Counted from the stretch's first letter, positions 27,384 to 37,602 are shown. The stretch: 64,000 nucleotides of DNA from Shewanella marinintestina (GCF_023283845.1 NZ_JAKILC010000013.1:1-64000); one strand, 5' to 3'. Translations and numbers: made by a program. Notes: a model not told the origin generated them from the letters alone.

Positions 27384-27500
27384 CTTTCCAAGTAAGGGGA
27401 GGTGAGATCATTTCTTTTCTCACCCCGGTGGCGTTATTGCCACGGCTAAAAACCCGTATCTGTCTCGACGTAGGGTAAGAAGCTCGGAGAACCGTCAACC
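27384..27500 (-). promoter_or_regulatory. Moco (or Tuco) riboswitch in the moaA leader
   Basis: On the minus strand the leader carries CTCCGAGC (27489-27482), the most conserved block of the Moco RNA motif, followed by paired segments including GTGGC...GCCAC. It ends in a hairpin GGTGAG/CTCACC (27424-27419 with 27406-27401). That hairpin lies just ahead of the moaA ribosome site, fitting control of translation or termination by the cofactor. Whether it answers to Mo- or W-cofactor is not readable here. Confidence 0.75.
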
Positions 27501-27754
27501 TTGATTATAGGCGTATTTGTGTGACAAACCATACCCTTTAGGCCACATTTCTCGTCAAAAACCATCACATATAAAGTTTTTGTGACAGTAATCACGCCAA
27601 AAAACGCTTAAAATATCTGCATTACAAGCATGGAAACGCTGTGACCTTGCGCGATTTTCAGGTAAGGTGAAACAAAACATTAAAACACCCGTTTATAGTG
27701 TGGTTGATTCAATTTGCACTATTGTCATCGGGGGAAAGAAGGAAAGGTGATCTG

Positions 27755-29404
27755 ATGGAACGCGAATCGATGGAATTCGATGTAGTAATCGTGGGTGCAG
27801 GCCCCTCAGGATTAGCTGCTGCATGTCGTTTAATGCAAATATCTAAAGACAGTGGCCAAGAGCTGACTGTTTGTGTTGTCGAAAAAGGCTCTGAAGTGGG
27901 TGCACACATTTTGTCTGGTGCAGTATTTGAACCCAAAGTACTCGATGAGTTATTTGACGATTGGCGCGATAAAAACGCGCCTTTAAACACCGCTGTGACT
28001 GACGATGAAATCTATATGCTTAGCTCAGCAAGCGATGCCCGAGCGATGCCCAACTCGCTTGTTCCTAAGACTATGCACAACCATGGCAACTACATTATCA
28101 GTGTCGGTAACCTTTGCCGCTGGCTAGCTGAGCGCGCCGAAGAATTAGGCGTTGAAGTATTTCCTGGATTCCCTGCCAGTGACCTGCTGTTTAACGAAGA
28201 TGGCAGTGTTAAGGGCATTCAAATTGGCGATATGGGCGTAGGTGAAGATGGCCAGCCTAAAGATGGTTATGAACCAGGTATGGAGCTACACGCTAAATAC
28301 ACAGTATTTGGCGAAGGTTGTCGCGGCCACCTAGGCAAGCAACTGATTGAGAAGTTCCACCTCGATAACGGCAAAACACCGCAGCATTACGGCTTAGGCT
28401 TTAAAGAAATTTGGACAGTGCCGAGCGAGCAACATCAACTTGGTAAAGTGGTCCACACCGGCGGCTGGCCATTAACGGAAGGCGCTTCGGGTGGTGGCTT
28501 TATGTATCACCTAGAAAACAATCAAATAGCTGTAGGTTTAATTGTTGACCTTAACTATAAAAACCCACATCTAAGCCCGTTTGATGAGTTCCAGCGTTTT
28601 AAAACGCATCCAGTGATTGCTAAAACCTTAACTGGCGGCGAGCGCATTGCCTACGGCGCGCGCGCAATCACCAAAGGCGGACTCAACTCTCTACCTAAGC
28701 TCACCTTCCCTGGCGGCATGATTATTGGCTGTGATGCAGGCACACTGAACTTTGCCAAAATTAAAGGTACTCATACCGCGATGAAGAGCGGTATGTTAGC
28801 CGCAGAAACACTAGCCCAAGCTATGATGGCCGGTGTTGAAGCCGGTAAAGATCTTGATTGTTTGCAAGACCGTTTTGATAAAAGTTGGCTCAAAGAGGAG
28901 CTCTATTGCTCTCGCAACTTTGGCCCTGCAATGCATAAATTCGGTACCTATTTAGGCGGTGCATTTAACTTTATCGACCAAAACTGGTTCGGCGGTAAAT
29001 TTCCTGTCACCCTCCGTGATGAAAAACCGGATTACGCCCAAATGGCAGAGTCCAGTGCTTACAATAAAATTGATTACCCTAAACCCGATGGCAAATTAAG
29101 CTTCGATAAGCTGTCATCGGTTTATCTTTCAAATACCTTTCATGAAGAAGATCAACTGTGCCATTTGCGATTAAAGGATGCCCGTATCCCGATTGATGTT
29201 AATTTGGTTAAGTTTGATGAGCCAGCGCAGCGCTATTGCCCTGCTGGCGTATATGAAATTGTAGAGGAAGCCGGTGAGAAAACCTTCGTCATCAATGGCC
29301 AAAACTGTATCCACTGTAAAACTTGTGACATTAAAGACCCTAGCCAGAATATTACCTGGGTAACACCTGAGGGTGGCGGTGGTCCAAACTACCCGAATAT
29401 GTAA
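27755..29404 (+). CDS. Electron transfer flavoprotein-ubiquinone oxidoreductase
   Basis: Passes electrons from ETF (fatty and amino acid oxidation) into the quinone pool at the inner membrane. From ATG 27755, behind GGAAAGGTG, the protein is 549 aa. It has an FAD-binding GAGPSGLAAACRL, a central GLGFKEIW, a second flavin segment IIGCDAGTLNFAKIKGTH, and a C-terminal [4Fe-4S] domain CIHCKTCDIKDPSQNITW with the family end GGGGPNYPNM. It is monocistronic, ending in a strong hairpin (29441-29466). Confidence 0.95.
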   Translation: MERESMEFDVVIVGAGPSGLAAACRLMQISKDSGQELTVCVVEKGSEVGAHILSGAVFEPKVLDELFDDWRDKNAPLNTAVTDDEIYMLSSASDARAMPNSLVPKTMHNHGNYIISVGNLCRWLAERAEELGVEVFPGFPASDLLFNEDGSVKGIQIGDMGVGEDGQPKDGYEPGMELHAKYTVFGEGCRGHLGKQLIEKFHLDNGKTPQHYGLGFKEIWTVPSEQHQLGKVVHTGGWPLTEGASGGGFMYHLENNQIAVGLIVDLNYKNPHLSPFDEFQRFKTHPVIAKTLTGGERIAYGARAITKGGLNSLPKLTFPGGMIIGCDAGTLNFAKIKGTHTAMKSGMLAAETLAQAMMAGVEAGKDLDCLQDRFDKSWLKEELYCSRNFGPAMHKFGTYLGGAFNFIDQNWFGGKFPVTLRDEKPDYAQMAESSAYNKIDYPKPDGKLSFDKLSSVYLSNTFHEEDQLCHLRLKDARIPIDVNLVKFDEPAQRYCPAGVYEIVEEAGEKTFVINGQNCIHCKTCDIKDPSQNITWVTPEGGGGPNYPNM

Positions 29405-29440
29405 CTTGATATAAACCAAAACTCTGTATTTAAATAATGT

Positions 29441-29468
29441 AAACGCACACCAAAAGGTGTGCGTTTTG
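29441..29468 (+). terminator. Terminator after the ETF oxidoreductase gene
   Basis: AAACGCACACC (29441-29451) and GGTGTGCGTTT (29456-29466) form an 11-bp stem with a 4-nt loop, followed by a short T tract. Confidence 0.8.
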
Positions 29469-29685
29469 GGTTGCAGAGCAAACAAAAACTCGACATAATC
29501 CGCCGCTCTAATAAAAGCGTACAAATTTCAGACTGAAATTCAGATACCTACCTTTAAATCCTACAGTTTATATCCATTTACTCGTCATCGACTTCATGGG
29601 CTACATTTAGCTTGTGTGCTTGCTGACAACTCTGCAATTAACAACTTCCGGTCATGTACTTGGCTGTATAGGCAATCACATTTTT

Positions 29686-31602
29686 ATGAAATTGAATATG
29701 CTCACCATCAAACAGAAAATTCTGCTTACCGTCGCTCTAGCAGTATTACTCTCGACAGCTCTTGTCGGTATTCTGAGTCAACAAAGCGCTAAACAAGTTA
29801 TTGAACAGCGCATGCTAACATCTGAAATGCCTAATATCATGGCGCAGATCCGCAATAAGCTTGAGTTGAATATCTCCAGCTTAATGCATGCTGCCGAGCA
29901 GTTAGCCAATAACAGAATGCTATTACAGTGGCTCGAAGAAGATCGCCCGCAAAGTCATGAAGCACTGGTAGTCGATCTGCTGGGTGATTTAACTCGTCAA
30001 TATGGTTTAGCACAAGCCTCTTTTGCTGATAGAGAAACTGCAGCTTATTACACCCAAGATGGCTTCTTACGCATTTTGTCACCAAACCAAGACAACTGGT
30101 TTTTTGACTACAAAAATAGCGGCCAAGAAAAGATGCTCAATGTGTTCACTGAAAGCAACGGTGAAGTAAAACTCTTTATCAACTACCAGCAGCCACATGG
30201 TCGCGGTTTGGTAGGCCTTGGCAAGTCACTTGATGATATGGTGCAATTACTACGTTCATTTAAAATTGAACAATCGGGTTTTGTTTATCTAGTGGATGCC
30301 AAGGGCCAAGTAAAGCTGCATCAAGATACCCGCCAAATTGGCCAAGCTAGCATCAACAGTCTGTATCCGGGACTTAATACTGCCGACTTAATGCAGAAAA
30401 ACGATTTTAGTCTTATGAAAGCAGAGCTAAATGGCGAATCAATGCTGATCGCCAGTAGCTATATTCCATCAATGGACTGGTACTTGATCGCGCAGGTTCC
30501 TGAAGCGGAAATTTTCTCGTTACTTGAAGACTCAGCGTACAAAATCTTAATTTGGACTGCGATTATTGCTGCCACTTTCATCGCGATCGCAAGTTTAGTG
30601 GCAAGCTCTGTAAGCCGCCCTATCGCTAACGTCGCCAATATGCTCGACAATATTGGTGATGGTGAAGGCGATCTACGCCAACGCTTACCGGTTGAGGGTA
30701 ACGATGAGCTGGCGCAATTAGCTAAAGGCTTCAACAGCTTTATCAGCAAAATTCAGGCATCAGTGATAGAAGTCGGTGAGGCTAGCGCTCAGCTGACAGC
30801 ATCAGCTAACGATGTCTCACGTCAAGCGCAGCGCACATTAGCAGACAGCCAACTGCAAAAAGACCAAACCATTATGGTGGCGACTGCGATTAATGAGATG
30901 GGCGCAACAGTTAATGAAATAGCTAGCAATGCCGCCCAAGCAGCAGATACTGCTAGAGCCGCAGATATAGACTCAAATAACGGCCAAGTAGTAGTAACCC
31001 GTGCCCGCGAGACGATAAATCAGTTATCTGATGATGTAGAGCAAGTGGGTGAAGTGGTTGAGTCTTTAGCAACACATACCAAGTCTATCGAGTCTATTTT
31101 GGATGTGATCCGCGCTGTATCAGAGCAAACCAATTTACTCGCACTGAACGCTGCAATTGAAGCTGCGCGTGCAGGTGAGGCTGGTCGTGGCTTTGCTGTA
31201 GTAGCCGATGAAGTGCGTAACTTAGCCTCACGTACAGCAACGTCGACCAACGAAGTACAAGTGATGATCAATAAGCTACAAGCTGAAGCCACCCGCGCAG
31301 TAGAGGCAATGGAGCAAAGCCGTGCCCGCTCAGTCGCGGGGGTAACTGCGGTCGATGAAGCTAGCCAATCGCTAACTGGAATTAGTGACCGTATCGGCTC
31401 TATCAGCGATATGAACACTCAGGTAGCCGCCGCAACAGAAGAGCAATCAACCGTGGTTGAAGATATCAATCGCAATGTCAGTGATATTAATGATATTACT
31501 CAACGCACAGCTGAAACTGCTGAAGATGCAGCACAAGCAAGCCAGACACTTATTCAATTAGCCCGTAGGCTCGACTCACTCGTCGCCAGCTTTAAAGTGT
31601 AA
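29686..31602 (+). CDS. Methyl-accepting chemotaxis protein
   Basis: Membrane receptor for chemotaxis, 638 aa from ATG 29686 (the frame is open to 29614, but the shorter start precedes the first membrane helix). Transmembrane segment at about 14-32, a periplasmic sensor of Cache type (about 35-280), second segment at about 290-310, HAMP, then a long coiled-coil signalling domain with the hairpin-tip sequence [18 protein letters not shown] followed by [13 protein letters not shown]. The ligand is unknown. Confidence 0.92.
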   Translation: MKLNMLTIKQKILLTVALAVLLSTALVGILSQQSAKQVIEQRMLTSEMPNIMAQIRNKLELNISSLMHAAEQLANNRMLLQWLEEDRPQSHEALVVDLLGDLTRQYGLAQASFADRETAAYYTQDGFLRILSPNQDNWFFDYKNSGQEKMLNVFTESNGEVKLFINYQQPHGRGLVGLGKSLDDMVQLLRSFKIEQSGFVYLVDAKGQVKLHQDTRQIGQASINSLYPGLNTADLMQKNDFSLMKAELNGESMLIASSYIPSMDWYLIAQVPEAEIFSLLEDSAYKILIWTAIIAATFIAIASLVASSVSRPIANVANMLDNIGDGEGDLRQRLPVEGNDELAQLAKGFNSFISKIQASVIEVGEASAQLTASANDVSRQAQRTLADSQLQKDQTIMVATAINEMGATVNEIASNAAQAADTARAADIDSNNGQVVVTRARETINQLSDDVEQVGEVVESLATHTKSIESILDVIRAVSEQTNLLALNAAIEAARAGEAGRGFAVVADEVRNLASRTATSTNEVQVMINKLQAEATRAVEAMEQSRARSVAGVTAVDEASQSLTGISDRIGSISDMNTQVAAATEEQSTVVEDINRNVSDINDITQRTAETAEDAAQASQTLIQLARRLDSLVASFKV

Positions 31603-31611
31603 TTCAAATAA

Positions 31612-31648
31612 AAAACCGCCTAATGAAAGCTCAATAGGCGGTTTATTT
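31612..31648 (+). terminator. Terminator after the chemotaxis receptor gene
   Basis: AAACCGCCTA (31613-31622) pairs with TAGGCGGTTT (31635-31644); T-rich tail. It also separates the converging DUF4870 gene. Confidence 0.75.
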
Positions 31649-31671
31649 AATGCTGATAACTCGCTTACACT

Positions 31672-32022
31672 TTATTCAGCTCTTGGCTTAATAAAATTAA
31701 TCGTCAGCGGATATTTATAGCTTTCGCCTTCGCTGGCTTTAATCGCTGCAATAATGGTAAACACTATGTCAGCTATGGCTAATATTGCTAATAGGATAAA
31801 ACCGATACCTACCAACATTAAAATCGCGCTAATAGTGACATAGATAAATAGACTAATTTTAAAATTTAGACAGTTACGGCCACATGATTCCACAAATGGA
31901 AACTCATCACGCTTCATCAACCACACGATCAATGGTCCCAAAATACTGCCAAATGGCACTAGATACCCAGAAAAGCTTGCTACTTGTACGATGATCCCCA
32001 TATTTTTTTCATCTTGGGTCAT
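31672..32022 (-). CDS. DUF4870 membrane protein
   Basis: A 116-aa hydrophobic protein. ATG at 32022 is preceded by AAAGGAG; a GTG at 32031 is less likely. Three membrane segments (about 12-30, 48-78, 82-100) with the family motif GRNCLNFKISLFIY between the first and second. The role of DUF4870 proteins is not established. It stands alone between converging and co-directional neighbours. Confidence 0.8.
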   Translation of the reverse strand: MTQDEKNMGIIVQVASFSGYLVPFGSILGPLIVWLMKRDEFPFVESCGRNCLNFKISLFIYVTISAILMLVGIGFILLAILAIADIVFTIIAAIKASEGESYKYPLTINFIKPRAE

Positions 32023-32079
32023 GCATTTCACTCCTTTGAATTATAATATTTAAATCTGTTGAATAACGTTTACCGCAGC

Positions 32080-32772
32080 CTACTTTGGGCCATATAAGCG
32101 CATCTGCCAATCTTCGATTGCTTGATTCTCAATACGGCGTTGTAAGCTATTTACCCATGCCACAGCTAGCCCATCGCAGTCAGCTAAACGCTGATACTCC
32201 AGTGCATCAAACTCAGGTAAGAAATAGATATGCATCGCTTCTGCAATGCTGATATCCGTCAAGCGCTTAACTAACACAACCGAGTCATATGCAGATATGG
32301 TCCCTGGTGTTAATACACGGTAGAACCAACCGCAGCGTCCACTTTGCTGCATCGCTAGCGCAAACTCTTGATGGCCAAATTGGCGATTAAGCTTAAAGCA
32401 GGGGGAGCGCGGCTGAGTCACCTGTAATTCAACATCACCAATTTTGATGATATCGCCAATATGCACTTGGGTTTCATCTAGGCCAACGGTACTAATATTT
32501 TCGCCCATAGCTGGTGCATCTTTAAAGCTTGCCATCATATCCCAGCGACGATACTGACCGTAGTGTTCTCTAGGAAAATGATGTAATACCCGGTCAGCGC
32601 CACCATGATGCTTAGGATCCGCTTGCACGTCGCCCACGACACCTAACGCCCCAACAGTTAATGCTGTTACTGCGTTTTTATTATTTATTCCTGAGGTAAC
32701 ACCACCAAGATCGACTATCACTTCGCCTTGATATAGGCCTGAGATCTGTTCAGCTAAAGTTTGCACCGGCAT
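32080..32772 (-). CDS. MOSC-domain protein of the YiiM type
   Basis: A 230-aa protein from ATG 32772. It has the MOSC signature (DPKHHGGADRVLHHFPREHY, GENISTVGL, and the conserved Cys in QPRSPCFKLNRQFG) plus the YiiM C-terminal region. In E. coli YiiM is a molybdopterin-dependent enzyme for N-hydroxylated compounds and protects against hydroxylaminopurine. Presence here fits the Moco theme but it is not in an operon with cofactor genes. Confidence 0.85.
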   Translation of the reverse strand: MPVQTLAEQISGLYQGEVIVDLGGVTSGINNKNAVTALTVGALGVVGDVQADPKHHGGADRVLHHFPREHYGQYRRWDMMASFKDAPAMGENISTVGLDETQVHIGDIIKIGDVELQVTQPRSPCFKLNRQFGHQEFALAMQQSGRCGWFYRVLTPGTISAYDSVVLVKRLTDISIAEAMHIYFLPEFDALEYQRLADCDGLAVAWVNSLQRRIENQAIEDWQMRLYGPK

Positions 32773-32861
32773 CAATTCCACTCTATTGAAAAACTTAAAC
32801 TATCCTAACATTGCTGGCATAAATTAATGCAGCTACTTTATCAAGATAAATACCAATCAAA

Positions 32862-34319
32862 CTAATACGACAGGACCACTCTATTTCGTCCCTGCTCTTT
32901 GGCTTGGTAAAGTGCGATGTCGACTCGGTTAATTAACTCTTCAGCTTTTTCTGCGTGACGATATTCAGCAACGCCACAACTAATCGTCACATTAATCTGA
33001 CTACCATTAACGCTCAGCTCTCGCTCAGCGACTAATCCCCTAATCCTTTCGGCCAATTCACCACCTTGGCTTAAACTGCACTTAGGTAGCAAAATTAAAA
33101 ACTCTTCACCTCCCCACCGGCACAATAGCTCTTCTTCACCCAATTGGCCCTTAAGCAGGTGACTTAATGTTTGGATAACTAAATCTCCGACATTATGACC
33201 ATGACTATCGTTAACCTTTTTAAAGTGGTCAATATCCATCAACAATATCGAGATCGGCGAGCCATCGAGTACCGATTGCGTCAAGACTTTAGCAAAGTGC
33301 TCTTCAAAGGCCTGGCGATTTGCCGCGCCGGTAAGCTTATCTGTTGATGCCATCACTTCCAGTTTGCGCTGATACTTTCCAAGGGTCATATTAGCTATGA
33401 TTAACACACCGATGGTAACTAGCAGGCTCAAACCGATATTAACCCAAAAGGTGGTCAGTAACTTTTGTTCACTTTGGGCATCGTCCTGTTCTACCACCAA
33501 ATGCCACTTAAACTCTGATACCAAACGACTATTTAGATAAACCGTTTGCCCTTCTTTTTGATAAGCAAAAGAACTGCTTGGGCTGGTAAGAATGCGTGTC
33601 GCTAACTTCTCAAGCCCCGGGCTGTCCTGTAAGTTCGAAGCTCCTTGGTACAGCTCACTGTGAAGGGTGATATTACCTTGCCTATCAGTGAAATAAACAT
33701 TGCGATTATAGCGCTGCTGATATAACTCAATCAGGCGCTTTACACTTTCAACGGCTAAACCAACGCCGGTAACCCCGATAAAATTACCGTCAAAGTCGAA
33801 TACTTTATAATTCACATAAATCACGGTGCGATTTTGATCAGCACTATCAGGATCGATATTCACTTCATAGTGCTCTGACTTAGGTAGTGATCGCACCCGA
33901 AAATACCAAGCATCATCAGGGTTAATATCTTCAATTCGTTTAAGTACGCCGCTGGAGTGGTAATAATTACGACTAGACTCAGACACAAAGAAGCTGGTCA
34001 CTGTTTCATATTTTTCTTGGATCTCTTTCAGATAACGGATCAAATCATCGGGAGTTTGCTCTTGATTAATCGCCCAATCTCGAACGAAAGTATCTTGAGC
34101 CATGAGTGAGGAAATAAAAATCGGCCGTAATAAATCTTGTTGGATTTCAGAGTAAATATTATCGCTGGTTAACGGCAGATTATTATCTTTAATTTGTTTA
34201 CTTAATGAGTCATGAGCAACTTGATAGCTTATGCCACTGGTCACCGCAAAGGCGGTTAATAATAATAACGACAAAATCCAAATAAAACGTTTCTTATCGC
34301 TAAAAACTCTATTGCCCAT
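32862..34319 (-). CDS. Diguanylate cyclase with periplasmic Cache sensor
   Basis: Makes cyclic di-GMP. ATG at 34319 (GAGGGC upstream) gives 485 aa. Membrane segment at about 7-26, a dCache sensor (about 30-290; YVNYKVFDFDGNFIGVTGVG is typical), second segment about 298-318, then GGDEF domain with active-site RWGGEEF. The residues at the usual inhibitory site (RxxD, five before the active site) read GEEE, so product feedback through the I-site is probably absent. The signal sensed is unknown. Confidence 0.9.
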   Translation of the reverse strand: MGNRVFSDKKRFIWILSLLLLTAFAVTSGISYQVAHDSLSKQIKDNNLPLTSDNIYSEIQQDLLRPIFISSLMAQDTFVRDWAINQEQTPDDLIRYLKEIQEKYETVTSFFVSESSRNYYHSSGVLKRIEDINPDDAWYFRVRSLPKSEHYEVNIDPDSADQNRTVIYVNYKVFDFDGNFIGVTGVGLAVESVKRLIELYQQRYNRNVYFTDRQGNITLHSELYQGASNLQDSPGLEKLATRILTSPSSSFAYQKEGQTVYLNSRLVSEFKWHLVVEQDDAQSEQKLLTTFWVNIGLSLLVTIGVLIIANMTLGKYQRKLEVMASTDKLTGAANRQAFEEHFAKVLTQSVLDGSPISILLMDIDHFKKVNDSHGHNVGDLVIQTLSHLLKGQLGEEELLCRWGGEEFLILLPKCSLSQGGELAERIRGLVAERELSVNGSQINVTISCGVAEYRHAEKAEELINRVDIALYQAKEQGRNRVVLSY

Positions 34320-34442
34320 ATAACGGCCCTCACTCAACTACAGTGATCTAACTTAGTGAAACACAATGATTGTTAAACTTTTGTGAATAATAACCAAAAA
34401 AGATAGCGCTCGCACGACTTTCGATGCAATCGCCTTAGAAAC

Positions 34443-34475
34443 TAAAAAAAATGCCCTGTTAGGGCAACAGGGCAT
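34443..34475 (-). terminator. Terminator of the PfkB-type kinase gene
   Basis: ATGCCCTGTT (34451-34460) and AACAGGGCAT (34466-34475) form a perfect 10-bp stem; on the minus strand it is followed by a run of T. The T run points to the minus strand, so it ends the upstream kinase transcript (34601-35446). The rest of 34320-34600 holds no gene. Confidence 0.75.
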
Positions 34476-34600
34476 AAATAGACAAATTGGAAGTATTACA
34501 GTCAGAGATTATCTGCTTACTATATTAAGCAGCAAAAATGACTGTCATATGACGCCAAGATGACAGAACTAAGTCAGCGTTGAACTTGGAGTCAGCCAAA

Positions 34601-35446
34601 TTAAGGTGTTTCTGTCAGGTAATGCTTTAAACCTTTACCGGGGATTGAGCTATTGCAAGCCACAGCAAAACCGGACCAAACAGCAGCTTCTTGCATAGAT
34701 CCTAAAATGCTTTGCTGACGAACTAAACCATGAATAAGCCCTGCTGCATAAGCATCGCCCGCGCCTGTGGTATCGATCACATCACTTGGTATGGCAGCAA
34801 CCCGCTTGGTTTCTTTTTCGCTATAAAGCGTCGCACCATTTTCGCCGTCAGTGACGACAAAATACTTAAGTTTATCGCCAGCTATCGATTGTGCGAATAA
34901 CCAAGGTTCCCCATCACAGCGCCCCTCCATATCACTGAGCGACGCTATTAATATATGGCAAGGTCGAGAACGCTGATCTTTGGCTAATTGTGCAACTACC
35001 CAGCAGTGATTCATCGCCGTTTTCGCCCAGCTAGCCGCACCTTCAGTCGACGAGTTGATATATAGTGCATCGACATCTTGCCAGTTTGGCGGCAATGGCA
35101 ACTCAAATTTGGGTCGCTCAGGTCTGATAATGGTGCGCTCACCGTCAGGTGTCATCATCAATAACATTTCGCAAGTATTGCCTGCACGCCTTTGGATCAA
35201 ACTGCAATTGATCCCTTGGGTACTCGCCTCAGCAAGCAACCAGTCTCCGACGTCATCTCGGCCCACTTCTGTTACCAGCGATACCTGATGTCCAGCCCAG
35301 ACGAGGCCTATGCCCGTATTGGCACCACCACCACCTAAACGCTGACCACCATCTTGATAATGGAATCGTCCACCTGTTTTAAGAGGTTGGTTGAGGTTGA
35401 AAATACGATCGCAGTTGAGGTTTGCTACCAACAAGATATTCGCCAT
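34601..35446 (-). CDS. PfkB-family carbohydrate kinase
   Basis: Phosphorylates a sugar or related alcohol with ATP; the substrate cannot be told. ATG at 35446 gives 281 aa. The N-terminal motif GGQRLGGGGANTGIG and the C-terminal catalytic DTTGAGDAYAAGLIHG (Asp base) mark the ribokinase fold. The protein is slightly shorter than typical ribokinase. It is monocistronic. Confidence 0.85.
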   Translation of the reverse strand: MANILLVANLNCDRIFNLNQPLKTGGRFHYQDGGQRLGGGGANTGIGLVWAGHQVSLVTEVGRDDVGDWLLAEASTQGINCSLIQRRAGNTCEMLLMMTPDGERTIIRPERPKFELPLPPNWQDVDALYINSSTEGAASWAKTAMNHCWVVAQLAKDQRSRPCHILIASLSDMEGRCDGEPWLFAQSIAGDKLKYFVVTDGENGATLYSEKETKRVAAIPSDVIDTTGAGDAYAAGLIHGLVRQQSILGSMQEAAVWSGFAVACNSSIPGKGLKHYLTETP

Positions 35447-35765
35447 AACAGCTCGATATAAACAAGAGTTCATTCGATAGTAAGAGATTTTATTCAGGGT
35501 TCCAAGCTCTGCCCTGAAGTAACGACAGGGATAAGGCTTTTATCGTTAACCCTGTAAGCGATCTCTTAAGCTAGTGTAAGAGCTAATACCCAGCGATTAA
35601 CACCTTGTTTTTGCACTTTATTGGTAACTTATTGAAAATAATATTATCAAAGCAGAGCAATTCGCTAGAAATCAACTACTATTAGCATACACAAGCCGAT
35701 ACAGCGCTACGCAAATAAAAATTTGCGATATAAGATATTGGCAAGCCTACTTACAGGATAGTTGA

Positions 35766-35945
35766 ATGGACTCAATTATTGGCATCCACGACCAAATGGA
35801 ATTTGGCACGACACCAGAAGCACAATTGGCTCGCTACCAGGCGTGTTTGTTTGAATTTGAGCAACTGCAATACACAGATGACTATGTGTTGCAGATCAAA
35901 GAAGACATCAAGAAATTACAGCGCCTAATAGAAACAAAAGGGTGA
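35766..35945 (+). CDS. Small hypothetical protein (59 aa)
   Basis: A complete small gene: ATG at 35766 with AGGATAG upstream, 59 codons, TGA, and a Rho-independent terminator overlapping its end. The product is acidic-then-basic, helical, without signal peptide: MDSIIGIHDQMEFGTTPEAQ at the start, a YxxxLFEFEQL segment, and KKLQRLIETKG at the end. I do not recognise a family. The clean initiation and termination signals support a real gene. Surrounding 35474-35765 shows nothing else. Confidence 0.65.
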   Translation: MDSIIGIHDQMEFGTTPEAQLARYQACLFEFEQLQYTDDYVLQIKEDIKKLQRLIETKG

Positions 35946-35970
35946 AGCTTGTTAGCTTCACCCTTTTTTG
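35940..35970 (+). terminator. Terminator of the 59-aa gene
   Basis: GGGTGAAGC (35940-35948) and GCTTCACCC (35955-35963) form a 9-bp stem followed by six T. The stop codon of the small gene lies in the left arm. Confidence 0.85.
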
Positions 35971-36000
35971 TATCTAATAACCGCCAACGGTAACTGGCGG
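35971..36000 (-). terminator. Terminator of the HemN-like gene
   Basis: CCGCCA (35981-35986) and TGGCGG (35995-36000) form a 6-bp stem; on the minus strand TTATT follows. It lies 14 bp past the stop at 36014. Confidence 0.55.
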
Positions 36001-36013
36001 CAAATTACGAGTC

Positions 36014-37342
36014 TTACATATCGCAAGCTTTAAGTGGCTTACGTAGCTGAGCGCGGACGTTATCCATGCCAGAATAGAACTCTTTCATCATCAACAATCC
36101 CATCATTTTACCGTTATCGGTGATAATCAGGTTGTCTGGATCAGTTGGGTCATTCTTAATTGCGCCGATGGCTTTCATCGAAGTCATCTCTTTAAATAGC
36201 GCAGTGTCTAAGTTAACCCCAAATGTTTCGCGGAAATACTTACGTGATAGGCGACCCGAGAACATGCCTAATAGGAAGCGATACTGCATCACTTCTTTAC
36301 GACCATAGCGCTTCTGTTGGTCCACACCCATTTTGCCATTCGCAATACGCTCTTGGTAATTACGCAATGAGAAGGTGTTTACATAAAGCGTGTCATTTAA
36401 GAAGCTAAATGAGCCCGAGCCTACGCCTAAGTATTCATCAAAATCAATCACATACTCGTCAAACCCTTCATCATTTGCTTTACCGAACGCCCATGCCGAT
36501 AGCTGGTTATATTGACCGTTAAGGCTGTTTAGGATTTGACGATACTGACGCGCCATATCACCTTGAGGAGCCGCGAGCTTACCTTTAACACTCTTACGAG
36601 TTTGGTGAGTGATCATTAATGGGTAAGTGGTGATTTGGCGAGGATCAAGCTTAGATGCCATATCCAAATCATGCTGGATCACTTCGTCAGTTTGACCACG
36701 GAAACCAAAGATAAGATCGACATTGATGATTGGAAACAGCTCTTTGGCCGCCATGATCTTATCAAACGTCTGCTGGCCAGTACCGAACTTTTCAATACGG
36801 TCTGTCATCGCCAAGATGTCGTCATTAAAGCTTTGTACGCCGATAGACATACGGTCGACTAGGCCTTCAAGCTGCTTAAAGCCTTCGCTATCTAAGTGCT
36901 GCGGATCTGACTCACATGAGACTTCTTTAATACTTGGGAACAGCTTTTTAGCATGCTCAATAGTTCGTGCAAGCTCATCTTCTAATACCGTGGTTGTACC
37001 GCCACCGATATACATAGATTCAAAGTCATAACCTAAAGCTTTAACCATATCCATCTCTTTACGCAAAGAGATGAAGTAAGCGCGAGCCTTGTCTTCTTTA
37101 AATAGGAAGCGATGGAAAGTACAGTACGAGCATAAGGTATGGCAAAACGGTACATGTGCATACAACATATACTTCTTACCTTCGATTGGGTTTGGCATCA
37201 TTTCAGCCGAAACCGTATCGAGTCGTAAATTACGATCCACGTAAAACTGCATGACTTTTTCCATACCGCTAATCATCCAGTCAGGCGTAGTGATGTTGGC
37301 GTTATAAGGTTGAACTGAATCAGGCAGAATAATTGACGACAT
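36014..37342 (-). CDS. HemN-like radical SAM protein (coproporphyrinogen III oxidase family)
   Basis: A 442-aa radical SAM enzyme with the cluster motif CHTLCSYCTFHRF, then MYIGGGTTTVLED, RMSIGVQSFND, and DLIFGFRGQT, all family features of HemN-like proteins. True HemN makes protoporphyrinogen from coproporphyrinogen without oxygen; many relatives act as haem chaperones or in haem degradation, so the exact job is open. ATG at 37342 has AGGAAT ahead. It lies next to cytochrome b-containing formate dehydrogenase operons, which need haem, but has its own terminator and intergenic region. Confidence 0.8.
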   Translation of the reverse strand: MSSIILPDSVQPYNANITTPDWMISGMEKVMQFYVDRNLRLDTVSAEMMPNPIEGKKYMLYAHVPFCHTLCSYCTFHRFLFKEDKARAYFISLRKEMDMVKALGYDFESMYIGGGTTTVLEDELARTIEHAKKLFPSIKEVSCESDPQHLDSEGFKQLEGLVDRMSIGVQSFNDDILAMTDRIEKFGTGQQTFDKIMAAKELFPIINVDLIFGFRGQTDEVIQHDLDMASKLDPRQITTYPLMITHQTRKSVKGKLAAPQGDMARQYRQILNSLNGQYNQLSAWAFGKANDEGFDEYVIDFDEYLGVGSGSFSFLNDTLYVNTFSLRNYQERIANGKMGVDQQKRYGRKEVMQYRFLLGMFSGRLSRKYFRETFGVNLDTALFKEMTSMKAIGAIKNDPTDPDNLIITDNGKMMGLLMMKEFYSGMDNVRAQLRKPLKACDM

Positions 37343-37542
37343 ATAAATTCCTATAAAAGAATGCTAATGGCAAAAGAATCGGAAACATTGGAATGCACTA
37401 GCGATGAGCAAAATTAGCACTTTAAATGAGCTTAAAACGTGATTAGGTTACGATTTAGCGTTTCCTATCAATGAAATGTAAGTTTTTTTGTTAAGTAAGT
37501 CATACTTTAGCGTTTGCGCATAAAACGTACAATGCTTCACAG

Positions 37543-37578
37543 ATAAAAAAACACCCCAGCTACGAATAGCTGAGGTGT
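37543..37578 (-). terminator. Terminator of formate dehydrogenase operon 1
   Basis: On the minus strand ACACCTCAGCTA...TAGCTGGGGTGT forms a strong stem with a 4-nt loop (CGAA on plus), followed by seven T. It follows fdhC1 by about 25 bp. The remainder of 37343-37542 shows no gene and probably holds the HemN-like gene's promoter. Confidence 0.85.
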
Positions 37579-37602
37579 CTAGATGTTAAGTGCTAAAGAG
37601 GA

